The notes under the pieces: model-generated
Told to the model about the DNA's origin: nothing
The model's database searches: none
Seen by the model: the letters and a program-made list of their open reading frames with translations, nothing else
Translations under genes and position numbers: made by a program
Shown: positions 11,984 through 26,800 of the stretch, piece by piece
Numbering within the stretch: position 1 is the first letter of the stretch
Layout of the letters: each line of letters begins with the position of its first letter
Origin: Alitta virens
Taxonomy: Eukaryota > Annelida > Polychaeta > Phyllodocida > Nereididae
NCBI GenBank assembly: GCA_932294295.1
Contig: OW028574.1
Location: 31,380,145 to 31,444,144 of the forward strand
Reading direction: 5' to 3'
Length of the DNA stretch: 64,000 nucleotides

Positions 11984-13615
11984 ACATTAATTGTATCTTT
12001 AGCCAAAGATATGGAGTCTCAACCGACCAAAACCTAAAAGAAAGCTATAGACTTAAGGATTATGTTTCGTCTTACTCTGTTGTACGATCAAGGGATGTCT
12101 TTGTGCCTTTTCGACTGTTGTGATAGATTTGTGTGATGGGCATGTACTTCATTTGTTTGACTGCAGACAGTTTTGGACCCTACTATCTCTCAGAGGACTG
12201 TTTTGTGTCTGTGTAGCTTTCCACAATTTTGAACCCCTAGTTTTAGTGTTTGAGTGACGTGTTGAAATGTTGTCACTAAGTCTTGCCAAGTTTATTTTCC
12301 AGTCTTGAGAAGATTTTGAGCATAATCAGAAACTAGGAATAATTATTAAGGTGCCTTTCTAATTTTACAGATTTATTGGTATTTTCAAAATGTATAGTAA
12401 AGAATTGTAATTTTTGCTTTTACAATTTAAAAAGGCTGAGATATTTATTTTATTATACATTTATATGTAGGTAATCCATGTTTAGAGCGAAAAAAGGAAA
12501 AATGCTGGCATTTTTCAAGGAGGAAAAATTTAGATGATCTGTTGCTTTTCGTTTACTAGCACAAGGATGTTTTAGCAAGGCAGTATAAATCAAATTGATG
12601 AACAATTAATACATGGAATATTAATCTTTGAAATTTAACTTATTTTTGAGTTTTATAATGTCATTCATTGCATTTGGCACATGTATTGAAAACCCACAAG
12701 TTTGCTTGTGCTATTTGCCTTCTACAATATATGATTACTTATTGATGAGCAATATTGCATATAATCATACCTGCCTGCTTATTGGTATAGGACCCTTGTA
12801 AATTGAAGGGATTGTTATTCTTCAGATGTCACAGTAAAAATCAAACTGCAAGTGGCAAAACTAAACTGCTATTTTATTTTTGTAAAATTCATATGGACAA
12901 CCTATAGTGTGCTAGGTGCCTTTTAACAGATGTAAGCCATATGGTTCATAGACTGACTGCATTGATATTAACAAACTGTGATATTATAATACATTATATA
13001 AATTGTCCCGGTTTTGTGCCACAGAATATAAATGAAAGCAACTTTTTTTAAATATTTTGTACTACATGTATTTGGAGCTGTTTCACTATTTGGTTTACCA
13101 GTTAAAGTCAATTTTCTTATTCACTCCACATAGTGCGGTTTTCACAATCTCATGATTTCTTGTATTGTAGAACAATTGAGGATTACTCATGTATGAGTAC
13201 AGCTGTAATGATGTGGCCTTCACCCTAATCTGTTTTTAAAATATCTCTTATTAAAGTTAATATGTCACAAGATTCATGTTGCATAATATGAATGATATTC
13301 ATCTGTCAAAACTTAAGATTTGGCAAATACCTGGCATGGCGGGCATAACTAGCAGATTCAGTTGATTCAAATTTCAGGATTGAGGTTTTCTGTTCTTAAA
13401 TACTGAATTGTTGAGAAATGTTATGCAGTACTGTCTGCAGCAGTGATATATGTTTGAGACTAATTGTCTGTCCTGTTTGTGTTCTTATCCTAGCAAATAA
13501 CTTTGTTTGAAATGAATCCAAGATTCATGTGCTAGTGCTTAAGTTTGGAAAATTGTTAAAATGTGCATTTCCCAAATGTTACAGTCCAATAAAGTCCATG
13601 AGAACAAGTACATTA
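11984..13615 (+). other. SAV1: SAV1 3'UTR with polyadenylation signal at 13588-13593
   Basis: No coding sequence is visible after the SAV1 stop. The first well-placed AATAAA on the plus strand (ccaataaagt, 13588-13593) implies a 3'UTR of about 1.6 kb. The convergent BAD-like 3'UTR ends some 750 bp further on. Confidence 0.55.
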
Positions 13616-14369
13616 TTACTACTCATTTCTTCCCTCATTTATATGTTGAGTGTTGCTGGCAATTATGGTAAATGTCTTATCCAGAGCAATTAGTGACTTC
13701 TTCATTCTTTGATATAAATTATTAGAAAACATGGCTTTTTAATAGTCTGTGGAGGCAATAGCAAAATTTGTTTTCCAGTGCCCCAGCTGTACTTGGTAGC
13801 AGTGCACACTGTGCTGGGGCAGGTGAGAGACTGCCACTCAAAAGGGTAAATGATTGTACATGGAATTCCTACCTGATCTGTTTATCTCTAAAAGCTGGTC
13901 ATTTAAACTGATGAAGTGTTAGACTTTCAGTAGCACTGCAAATTAGCACACCATATGAGTAACTTCAGGCTAATATTTTAAGTTCATGAGAATTTCCTGG
14001 GATTGGAATGGAACCTGCATGGGACCTCCAGATGAGCTGACAAGCAACTAGTCATGCTTAATGCACTATAACCAACTTTTTAAATTGTGCAGTCAAAGTA
14101 TCTCTATCATCCAAATAAAACTGCACCAGAGTTTGCGACAATACATTTGTGTAGTTAGTCACTAAAAACATTCTGAAAATATCTTTTATCAAATGTCTTT
14201 TTTACAAAAAATACATTTGGTATTATTTTTATTCAACCACTTCTAGGGATAAAAAAAATTAGGAATTGCCACAATGGGTTGCACACTTCAAAGATCTGTC
14301 TATTCCAACACGTAATCTATATAGTAGGCATGTGTAAAAAACAAAATAATAAACCAAGACAAACTTTTC

Positions 14370-17300
14370 ACACCATGAATTTTATTAACCAAAATAGTTC
14401 ATTTTTCGCCTTCAAATGACATCTCGTCCAATGATGTTTCCAGTTACCACAGGAATCATGCATAGAATCAGGAATTCAAATGACAATGTTTAAAAGTTTA
14501 CAAAAAACCTGCTGAATCTATAGACATGATACTTTAGCCTGATAAAAAATTTCTCAATAAATACAAATCTAATCTGGAACACTAATTAAACTACAGCATG
14601 AAATGTACACCAATAAAACTAATGCCTTATAAATAAGTATTGCACTGTAATTGTGTAAGTTTGACATATTAATAAAATGTCATGTCCAACTCCAAATATT
14701 CAATTGATTACAATGAGACATTTTGGCAATTAATGATTTAAACCCATTGCAAGGTATGACTAGACGATAAAATCAAATTGGACACTGGCCATTACTTATT
14801 GGATTTTCTATTGCTAAAAGCTTACACAGAAGAAATTTGTTATGGAAGCTGCATGTGGATTTCACAAGATATTGATTTGCTATCTTTTTGTTAATTTCTA
14901 TTTGCATAGAACAGATGGATATACAATAAGAAATATTGATAAATAATAACCTTAACCAAGGCACAGTGAAATCACAGGTGTTTGTTATAATGTAAATATC
15001 TCCAAAACAGAGGTCTTCTATATGTACACTGTTCACAAACTATTGCAATATTGCAGACAAAGCAAAATTGAAAAATCATCTGATAGCAATCTATGGAGCT
15101 GTATAAAATTAGCTAAATACCTCAAAAACTATGAACACTGATAATTACAAAATAAATGCATACAAAGCTCATGTAAATGTTTTAAATTTGGCAATTCTGG
15201 GAATAAGTTTGAAAAACGCACATGTAATTACAAGATTATGACACAAAAATCAATTGTTAATTGCGAAAAAAAAAAAATGCACACAGAGCCCTGATTTCAT
15301 CAGGGCAATTTGTGGTACATGAAATGATTCCATATTAGTAGCTACTAGTACTAAAACATTTTATGAAAGACTTAATCAATTCATATAACTTTAATGAGCA
15401 GGTGAACTCCTAATTGTAAAAAGTAATTATATATGTTTTTTAATAACTACGTAAGCCTTTTCACAACTAGTATTGACACATTATAAATTTGCCAGTTTCT
15501 CCAATCATACCCATCATGTTCTTCACAAACTTTTTCCCCTGAACAATGTCTCTACCTACCTTAGTAAGCTAAGCTTTAAATGACAATCTACATACATCTA
15601 TTTACAAATTTACAATATATCCTTAAAGTTTGATGACTTTGACATTGACAACAGTCAAGCAGATTTTCGAGTCTTCATTCAAGACTTTTCTCTTACTGAA
15701 CCGAATGATTTTTGACATTTTGTTGAATGGTTATTATTTTACTTAAAACTTCCACTGTCAAATTAAGATTTTCAATATCTGAGGAATTTTGTATTATCTA
15801 CAATAATTTCCTGCTTGACTGTTTCAGATGTCTTCAGTACAATGCAAGGATGAAAACATGGTACACGAACAATGAAGTCAGTTGGCTCAGCCACTTTGGT
15901 TACAGTTGTTTAACGTCATTACACATTCAGGTTTACATTTGTTTATGAAACATCACTTGAGTGGTGACAGCGACATTAAATGTGAAAAACAACACTTCAA
16001 ATATTGAATCATGTATTAATAAAATTCTTTGAGATGTTCCAAATCATAGTCACTAATATGGTTGAGATCAAAACTTAACTTTTTTATTTTTTAAATGATC
16101 TGTGAACCAATCACAATGATCACTTTCTAACTGTTAAACAAACAAATATAACTGGTTATTAAAGTGGAAATATTAATAATGTGCAAAACAATTGTAACAA
16201 CAGATATAAACATGTTTGTATTTACAACAACTCTGGTTTCACCAACTGTCTTTAGAATATACCCAAGAATAACAACACTAAAAGTAACAGTAATGCAATG
16301 CAGACAACTGAGCATATTTTTCTGGTCTTTGTCAAGAATTTCTCAATTTCATTCTTTAAGTTTTTTTTGTATTACTTGTTTATGTGATCATGAAAAGCTT
16401 TTCACAAGAAATAATGACAATGTTGAGAATTATGCAACACGCAAAATACACCGATGTTAAAGAACGTCATGTTCTTACTCTTGAGTGTCAATATACATTT
16501 ATGTAATGCCGTAAATTAAGTAAGAATTGGTGCAGATAATACAACACAACAAGGAGTCAAACTTGAACATTATTTAAAGGTTTTATAGACACACAGAGAC
16601 AGACTGATCTTCAGGGAGTCAGAGGTTATAATAAAGCATATTTACATGATGTACAGACAACGTCCAAAAATATCATCTAAACTACTTTTGAGACTACTTC
16701 TAACATTATAAGCAAACCATTCAAGCAAATCAGCCAGCCACGCATATCAATATCATACATGTCATAATATGGATGTAAAACATGTTTACAAAAAGATGCA
16801 CAGCATCTTATCAAGAGTGATAAACAAAAAGTCACAACAATATAAGTGTAAACTGTTCATGTAGAAAACATCTGCAACAAACTCAACCATAAACTTAACT
16901 AATCGCAATCATAGCCTTCAGTTTTGGGTTTTTTTGTTGCAAATTTGGCATGCCTAAGCAAGCTATGACTAAAGTTGAATCTGTGTTCAAAAGATCTCAC
17001 AACAACGACCTTGGTCAAGAGATCTAGTTGAAGGCCAATTACATACCCTTGCCCTCAACATGTTGATTGTAAAGCTGATATGCTGTATTTTTTGCATGGC
17101 TGACAATACATTCAAAAACATTCTGTAATTTCTATATCTGTTTACAGCACTTGCTCATTGATAATTGATAACAAAATAATTATCAATCTTTGTCTTTCTT
17201 ATACTAACCCTGCATTCTGTACATGGTCAAATACATGTAGGCCTGCCAAAATTATTTTCTGCTGATGTCAAAAATTAACTTTAACATTACCAGTACTGCC

Positions 17301-17811
17301 AAAAAGGACTTTTTACAGTTGTGATATTGACACAAAGTTTTATAGATAAGATATCTATCAGAACAAAAGTCACTTCTGAACCAATATAGCATATTGATTT
17401 CTCTGATGTATAAAATAACCATTCAGATCTTCAGCTGAGGTCATTCACCAAATTCTGGGTTTCGTCAAAACAAACTTCGGCCGCGAGTATTTGCACCAAC
17501 GTTAATGAATAAGATCGTGACTTCAAACAATATCCAATTCCAGTAAATCATGGGATAGATAGCAGCTGTCCATAAATAAAAAAACACAAAAATACACAAA
17601 ACTGTTTTCACTCAGATTCAGGCGAGGTCACCGGCAACCATGAAGATCATTGAGCTTGTCAAAGTCAGTCAAGATCATTCTCATCCCAAGGTCGTAAAAC
17701 AGACTTGTAAAACGTATCTCCGTGAGTAGACTGAATCCGTAGAAAGGATGGCGAGCCCAACTTAGCTGGACATGGACGGTCTATGACCTTCAAATAAACT
17801 TTTCACTCAGG
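14370..17811 (-). other. Probable long 3'UTR of the BAD-like gene; AATAAA at 14381-14386
   Basis: About 3.4 kb without convincing coding sequence follows the BAD-like stop codon. The first strong minus-strand AATAAA near the SAV1 end is at 14381-14386 (plus strand tttatt). A perfect 8-bp stem with 3-nt loop lies at 15288-15306. The extent of the UTR is inferred. Confidence 0.4.
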
Positions 17812-20800
17812 TCACTGAACACCATCCAGGTCATCTTCGTCATCAAGGTCGTCCATTTCACCAACACCTAAGTCAAAAGTGACTCGACTGTGACGTCGAG
17901 TACTTGTTGATGGTTCTTCAGCAGATCGGGATGCTCCATCATCGCTGCTGTCATTGTCAAAGAAAGGGTCATCAATGGCATCAACTGGAGACTCGATAGT
18001 CTCCAAACGCTGGCCGAAAAATGGCGAGAACTGCTGGATAATACTTTGCCACCAGGTGGCTCCACGGCTACTGCCTGGAAATGACCTTGAAGTATGGAGT
18101 CCTTCTGACCTCACCATCCCATTCTGAACCTGTTAAAAACAGCAAAAACAAAAAATTAACTTCCATCGGTTACAGATGAAAAAAGACCTCAATACACGGA
18201 TTCTACATCTTCAGTTTTGTTCATAATAATTTGATAAAACAATAATCCAATATTTTTATCATTATACGTTTATATGATAGTGCAATTTAAATAAAATCCA
18301 ATTTCAATTGAGTGTAAGCTAGAAAACCTTACTTCAAGAACAATATACCATACATCCATGAATATACTTACAGGCGAGGATGAGGGTGAGGTGTAGGACA
18401 CGTGGAATTCATCAGAGATGCGTCTCAGCTCCCGGCCCACACTTCTCTGGAGACGCATCTGGATAGCGGATTCTGAATAGCATCGGTCCCTGAAGCCAGA
18501 GGGCAGTGCTTGGTTGCGGGAACTGGTGGCCGCACTTTCTGATTGTGTTCTAGCCCTTCTCATGTCGGTTTCGGAAAACACTCTCTCTCTTAAGGCCACT
18601 GCAAGTAATTAAACAAACTAAATTCAGTTAAGAGCTTCTAAACCCATATATACTCACTTATTACTCAGTATTGGTAACTTTAATATTGACTATAAAAGTT
18701 CTATTTTACAACTTAAAAATGTAAAAAGAAGAATTAACTTAAACAAACTGGATGAAACAGCCATATTTTTAGAATTAGACAAAGTAAAAAATTAAAGTTC
18801 AGTATAGCTGTGAGGACCATCATCGAACAAGGCAATAAAATTAGAAAGTGATTAAAGTAACATGTAAAACATCAATGGCTAAACGTTAAATATGAGCAAG
18901 TAAATCTAGTCGAAACATCACAACCGTAACAGACACAAGTGCAGGTTAAGTTGTTCATTTCTGAAAGAAGTTACAAAAATAGCGCTCCTAAATCTATGTG
19001 AACAAACCTGAGGACATATAGTAAAAACCAGATTGCGTTCACAAGAGATTCCTAAGGTACAGATCCTTTCGTCAGATATTGCTTGATTAACTAACGAACA
19101 ATCAGTTATTGCCAGTTTTATATAACACGCGTGCTTGTTTTGATAGGTAATTTCCATCAGTGAATATCGATAGAAAAAACTGGTTCTGTTTCTAAAATTC
19201 ACAATAATAATAATAACAACATGATTCTAATCGTTCCATGTGCCAAATATCTCTCCATATCTGCCTTTCGATACATTGGATCTTTCTGGTGGGAGGGGGG
19301 GGGGGGGGGGAGCATTTTGTAAGGCCATATTGTACATGTTCAAATTTCTAGAAAAATGTTGAAATTTGTTGCAACAGCACCTGTGATTCTACTCGTAATA
19401 AATTTATCATATTATGCTTAAAAATTCTTTAATTGAGCAGTGAGACCACCCATGTAAGGGGTTAATTTTGTTTGAAAACTTCCAGTTTATGGGAATAAAC
19501 AGTTTTTAATCATGAAGCACCCCCCCCCCCCCCACTTTTTTTCTTGAATAAACAAATGGATGTAAGTTTACATGCTATCATGTTAGATGGCTGATCTCAT
19601 CCATGATATCGATATATCAATATCTACTGATAAGATGATTCTAGTTCTGCCCAGATGATCACAGGTTTTGTTTGTAAACAATGAAGTCATCCATTATGAT
19701 AAGTGATTAAAGCAGGAAAAAAGATGTTGCAATTATTAATGCCAGCGACAGGAAAGTTCCATTCAACGTATTGTTTATCATAATAAAAAAAAAGCCAATA
19801 TATCATAAGAGTCCATAAGTTGTTTTTGATGAATAGACATGGCAGAGTGCATTGAATGTGTAAACATCTCCAATAGTTCCAGGTGAGTAAATTATACTCA
19901 TTATATATATACAGAAGACCTCTATGTTATCATAACAATACCTTGAAAGGCCATATTGTACGAGTTCCTCAATCAGTGTAATTCTCTCTCTCTGCTTGCT
20001 CAGTCACAACTGATTGGTTTCTAATAATACCATTCTATTAATAACTCATGATAACCGTATACATGAATGGGGATGATTCTCAATCACTTGTTTCAATCTG
20101 ATATCATTGACAGCGACCAATGACATTCTGCGCCTTAGTTTGGTGTCTTTATTGCACAATGTTATGCAAGACTTGACAAGCAAACCATGAGTTTTCATGC
20201 ATCACTGCCATTGTGGCACTTCTGTCATCAGACATTGTGGTTTTAACACTGAATGGATGTCTGGTCACCAATTTATTGGCCGTTAAATGATCTTGAATCT
20301 TGAAAACTGCCTATATTTGACCACTAGGTGAGTGCATGGAGTCACTAGAGTCTAGTGACTCCATGGTGAGTGCATCCATTTCCGAAATTTGTCAAATCAC
20401 TTCAATTTGGAAAGTTTCCCAATTAAATTCAAACCAAAGATACAATATTAGTAAGATAAAATTAATGGGGGTTTACGCTCCTTCACCTAATACAAGAAAT
20501 ATTTACCATTCAACTGATCCGAAGGGCGTTCTGTGACATTATTCGATTCATCAGAAAAGGAACGCTGTCGATTGAGCGGATGTTCTGATGCAACAAAATA
20601 TAAATAAAGCAAATAAATAAAAAATCACCAGCAATAAACATAAATGACAATTAAATAAAAACTTAGCGACTTAAAAGGTAATAATATAAATCAACCTACG
20701 AAGCAATTCTAATTAAGCAACAATGAATTAGCATCAAACCGCGTAGTGTAAATTGAAAATATGCAAATTCAGGTTTTACACAAGCGATGCATAATTCAAG

Positions 20801-23800
20801 TGGCGCCATTTGAAAAGACATTTTAAGCAGATCCATCTTAATCCTATGTCATTAAGTGCTGGCAACTTAAATTAAACAAGTGTGACAAACGAGCAACAGG
20901 AATCTTCCAAATAAAATTTTTAAATTCAACCCTACTTTAAAGTGGTTTTGTTAATTGCTTGTTCAAGTTGCACTCAAATAAATCTGTTGGCCTTTATTTT
21001 CAAGAAATAACTCCACATGAAGGTGTGATAAAGAAATAAGTGTGTGGCAAATCAGGGAGCCAAACTGCTTAATGGGCTTTAGTTCTGGGATTGTCATGAA
21101 TGATTGTTTGAAGGGCGGTAATGTATCTCCTACAGTTGCAATTAGGGCATACAGATATTCCTGCTACATGTTTGGAAGGACAAACTGCACATGTAGTTAC
21201 GGGATGGAGTGCAAGTAAAGTTTTCTATATCTTATCCACTCTGGTATGTTATAAAAGGCTGACTGGACTCGCGGACTCGCGGACTCCCGGACTCGCGGAC
21301 TCGTTCATTATTTTTCCAATACTTGAATATTTGTACCAGCATTATTTTTCCAATACTAAAATTTTTGCAGATGACATCAGTGTAGGTGTAAAAGCGGGGG
21401 GGGGGGGGGGGGGGGGTTTGCTGAATTATTATTGTACACATGACAGTCTATTTATTACAAAACTAATGGAATGGTGCGAGGAGCTGGGGGTGGGGTGTTT
21501 CAGCAAACCCCCCCCCCCCCCCCCGCACCATTCCATTAGTTTTGTAATAAATAGACTGTCATGTGTACAAAATGTGTGTTTTCACATGCTTGAATTATAC
21601 ATGGCTTTTTCTGGATCTCTGGAATATATTTTAGTGCTATTATGTGTCCTCAGTATAAAGTCTTGATCATTTTCCTATCATAATAAAAGTAAAAATTCAT
21701 CAGTTCCACAAATGAAGTGTTACTAATTGGACGGAAATAGGTGGGATAAACAAAGCAAGAAAATTGTATAAATTTTCACTCATTTCTTCCAACTGCAGTT
21801 AACTTTAATATCGGAAGATTCTTCATTATTGGAAGACTTATCATTCATGAAGAAAGCTTTGTTGTCTAGAACTCTGGTTCCCGTAGAAAATGGTACTGGC
21901 AAGACAGTAACTTTGACTGAGTAATGTTTCTTTATTTTGCATGTTTTATGTATTTTAAGTAATCAGTCGTTGTTTCAAATACATTTAGCTTGTTGATTAG
22001 ATTGAATAAGATTTATCTCAGAAATGGTGCATTGATGAATAATGCACATGTATCTCGTTTCGTTTGAGTTATAAGAGTGACTATGACATATCACACATGG
22101 ATAAGATCATATAAGCATTCACATCAGTGCAGTACCATTATAATAACTCCAATCCACGAATCCGCGCGTCCGGGAGTCCGCGAGTCCAGTCAGCGTTTTA
22201 TAACATACCATCTACTCTAGCACAATTAATAAAAAGTTCTGATGAGGAGTATAGCATGCAATATTCAAGAAACATGCACATATTACATAGAAACATCTAT
22301 CAGAGAAATTACAGGGTTTTGTTTTCACTCACCGATGTGTAAGGAACGCTGGAGGTTGGACGGAGGAGGTGCTCTTCTTCCAAAAGTGAAGACGCTCTCT
22401 GAAGGTGACCCAAAGGGGCTAGGGCTCGGTGGGAAAGGAAAAGAGGTGTTGCCACTGTAAAATCTCGGTGGAGTGAAGCTGACGTTGGGAGACTGATGTC
22501 TTGATGAAGGGGGAATGTCGACGGCTGTGGAAACGGTCAATGGAAGGGCCCGAGGTCTTGCCCCTCCAACGGCCCCCCTTCCCTCCGCCCCTGGAGTCCT
22601 CCCTGAAGTCTCTTTAGCTTCAGGGTTGTCTTTGGGAGGGGGGTCGCCATCAACTTCGTCAAGTTCATCCATTTCGTTTACCCTGGACCAGGCCTTATTT
22701 TCAATGTCCTTATTAGGAGTAATCCGGGAATTTTCAAAACACACAGTCATCATGTCTGTGACAAAAACGTCATCGTCCTCAGAGTCGCGAGCAGACGACA
22801 CCGACAGGGCGTCATGAAGGTCTTCTGACTCTGAGTCGGAGGTCAGCGGGTCTTCCTGAGCAATGACTTGCCTTGGGTCTCTATAATGACCAGGGAAGTG
22901 ACCAGAGTAGCCAGGTGAGTCCGTCCCATAGCCACTGTCTGAGGCGTGCTGGCCCCGCCCCCTCACTACCTCCCCGCTGTCCTCGTGACCCGCAATTGAC
23001 AGCCCTGTGCTCAGTCTCTGGTGCCTCCGGAACCGCTCCAAGTTCTCCTCTTTATGCATCAATCTGCAAAACAAAGAAAAAACACTGTAGAAGACTTTTG
23101 CAAGTATACATGCAGATATTAAAGTCACCACAAATCAGTCTCACCCACTGTGACTGACACTGACTTGCTAGAACGGCTTGTACTGTCAGTTTCAATTTCG
23201 TCGCACTCAAATTAAGTCATCTATAGGTTTCCGGGGTGACATCCCTGTACACATTATGCTACAGGTAGGCCTGCAGGAGGCACTATATATGCCTAGGCAC
23301 TCCCGAGTCTTTTTAAACAAAAATGTGTAAAACCTCTTTTAGCACTCTGTCAATGTCATAGTGACATAGGCATAAATGTTTGCAAACTCTAATCCCACTT
23401 TCCCCAGGTAACCTGACTGGGTCACGTGCGGCCCGCGCTGAGGTCACGTGCCAAATAAGCTTCGTCTGGTAAAGCGTCCATTTTGCAAGTTTGAACAGAC
23501 TGACTTCGAAGATTCTTTTCTTAATCCACACTTTTATTTCATTGATTTCCTACCAACAGCCTATCAATATAATTTTAATTCTAGTATCCGTGTGACTGTT
23601 ATAAAGATATTCATGAATTCATTTAGGTATTGGCCTGCATTCGGACTTTAATGGATTGCAGATATTTTTCGACGTATGTATATATCAAGTACAATCCTAT
23701 AAAATTATGCTGCTTAAATATGTACTGAATAGGCCTACAGTAGAATACATTCAGTATAAGATATCTACACAGAAAATGTGCCTCAAGTAGGTGGTGTATG

Positions 23801-26800
23801 GTCTTGCACTTTATGACCTTTTGTGTACTTCAATTGATTGTGAAATTTCCACCAGTTGTTTACAATATGTAACTTATTGTAAAGTATCACTTTTCGTGAC
23901 AATTGTTCCATCCAAAAACAACTTTCATTGAATGGTGACTCAGTGAAAAAAGGGTATAGGATGTATATTGTACAACATATGATGATATATAAGCTGGCGC
24001 ACTGGGCTCACCAGAAATTGGCAAACTGCCCATAAGTGTGCATGGCTGTTAGACAAACTAGGAATGGCAAGTTCAATATGGTATATATATTCGGACTTCT
24101 AGACTACAGTGTATAAATATATAATAATAGATGTAATGGCAGAGGTTTTCCCAAACATCGATGTCTCATGGGTACATAACACATGAATAATCAGCCAATC
24201 AGACAAAGCTGTCAATTTGTGCCAAACCACAAACCACCGACCAAATGAATCATGGATACTCCTGATGAATATTCATACTTACGATATGACGAGGGTTTAC
24301 ATCACAATTCATAAAGTATGGTTATAAAACTACGCACTTCCCAACATAGGCCTATATTAGGCCTATAGATAAAGACTTCTATGGACCATGGTGAATGAAT
24401 TTCCGACATGTACAGAGCTTTCCACTGCATCAGTTATACTTTAAAACCTTTGGAAATCTCTGACTTCAATGAGTCATTGAATCTTCACGTTTCTGTAGTC
24501 TTCTAGAGTTCTATATATATATGTAATGTTGGCCCATGTAGTGTTAATTATTAAAGACAGGTTTTTCTTTTGGTAGTTTTTCTCTCACATATAGGCCTAG
24601 GCCTGTGTCGATTCCATGCAATTAATTATTATAAATCTTTCAGAGCTGGATAAAACAAGTTTGGAGATTAAGAAGCCAAAGTTTCATTGATCATATTTTG
24701 TGCAAAATTTTAGCGCGGCCTTGACGGTAGTATTTTTTCCCCGCCAAAACGTTTTGGAAGCATGCGAAGCGCGCGCAAATGACCGAGGCCACGCGCGTGA
24801 AATTCTCCAAGGCCGAATGCATTGTTCCAGCGCAACGTGGTGAGCGCGAGATTCACACGCACTCATGCACGTGCTGCTGGGAACGCGCCACTTCGCTTCC
24901 AAAATAAAAACATTCGGTAGTGGAGTATGGGTAGGAGCGAAGCATTTAACTTCTAGGAAACAAAATACCTACCTCAGAGAAACTGAACTAGGCTAATTTC
25001 ACCAAAAGAAATACCATAGGCTTAGAAAGAAACATAGAAAGACAGAAAGACAGAAAGACAGAAAGAAAAAGAAAGAAGTAAAGCAAGAGAGATCTATAAT
25101 ATTTGTCAGGTCCAAAAGGTTTGAGACCAGAGAATACCTATTTTGAGCTGATATACATTCTAAGTGGTGGTGGGAGGGTCATGTTCAGTTAGGTGGAGAT
25201 GCACGCGACCGAACTTCGAAAGTACAAAAGCAATAAATTTACGGTGTCGGTGTACCATGTACCGAATGATGAGTTTGACAAATTCAAAGAAAAGTTCTTC
25301 AATATCCACCCATGCACGGATGAGGTTATTCAATGCAAATTTACACGTCTGATGAGACTGCCACTCCTCACCACTCCTCAACAAGCAACAAACAATTCCC
25401 AATTCATGAGTTCACACTTCCGTAAATTCCATCAAGGTTCTTCAAACATAAAGAAAAATATGTCTGCATGAAATTTGCCGCAAATTGCCGTGGCCCTTTG
25501 TTCTGCACTTTCTGTGAAATTCGATCAAGCTCCTGATGAGTTTAACTAATCTAGTGGGAGGGAGAAGTTAATAGGCTCAACCTTGAAATGTAGTCAGTTC
25601 TAGCCCCCCCCCCCCCCCCCCAACAAAACAACCTAATGCATGCCCTTGAGAAATTAAATGGCCCTTTGACAGAACACAAACTCATTTCGCAGACAAAAAT
25701 GTTAATTTGAAGCGTATGTACATGCAAGCCAAACAGAAAATAAAGTCATTTCAAAAATATCTGAGAAGGAATCATGCATTGCACAACCCTAAGAATAGAG
25801 ACCCATTTACCAACAATTCAAGTTCTAGTGATAATTTACAGCATGTACTGAGTTAATTAATTAACTGCATGGGTTTTTCATGAAGCGCAGAAGCGCAATT
25901 GCATTGTCAGTGCCAAGAAATGCACAAATGCTGCAAATATCTCAGGCTGGCCTTGTAGACCTGGACTCGAAGTTTTCCTCGGTTACACACAAGAGGGCGT
26001 GTCACCTTGAGTTTACGCCATACATCTCAGCCTAATCATCATCTCTGAACTTTACCATCAACTTTCCACGCACTTACCAAGTTATACCAACTCATTACAA
26101 AGTGCATTACCAAGTACATTACTTAAATACATTACCAAGTACATCTCCCAGGCTTCACTACATTCCTCTGTAAATAGGTTTTAAAAATATCCACATGCAC
26201 TAATCTCGCTAATTAAATTAAGTGCTCATGATTCAGTCATTAGCTAATAATTAATGTTATTAAATAGTTCTTGATAATCCACAACTGAAATATGAAAATG
26301 AAATCATCTGTTTGGCGTCATTATCAGTAACGTTCTATGTAAATCTATAGATATATATCAACAACTTCAGTTTAAGTTTTGTTATATTATGACACTTTAG
26401 GTTCATATACTTGTTTAATATTTATTTTCAGGAATACCGAAATATGACTACGTGTCAACATCTTTTATACCAGGGGAATCATTTTATCTATAGTGAAAAT
26501 TATGTATCTTCTATATTCATTTATCTATACATTAGTATTTACTAATTGTTTCTTTATGTTTTTGGTGTACTGAGTACCCTTTATTTGACCCGATGCTGTT
26601 CTCAAAAGTTCAAAATCTAATTTTTACGCATCACATTTATCATCACAGTAAACAATCGGCCTAAAGCAGCAGCAGCAGCAGCATCAACAGCCTGCATCAG
26701 TTCAAGTCTAAGGGTCCCAGGTCAAGCTGCGCATTTAAGTTCAGTGTACAAGGCAACATGAGTGCATGACCCTGGCCCCTTCATCATAACTGGTCAGACA

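Noticed and set aside
21121..21666. 181-codon open frame on the plus strand
   Set aside because: Its length comes from the poly-G and poly-C tracts and the inverted duplication; the product is mostly Gly and Pro runs with no domain.
22515..22817. 100-codon open frame opposite the BAD-like exon
   Set aside because: Antisense shadow of the exon at 22333-23063, whose phase joins the BH3 exon.
25030..25080. CRISPR-like array
   Set aside because: Short tandem repeats without unique spacers, in an animal genome.
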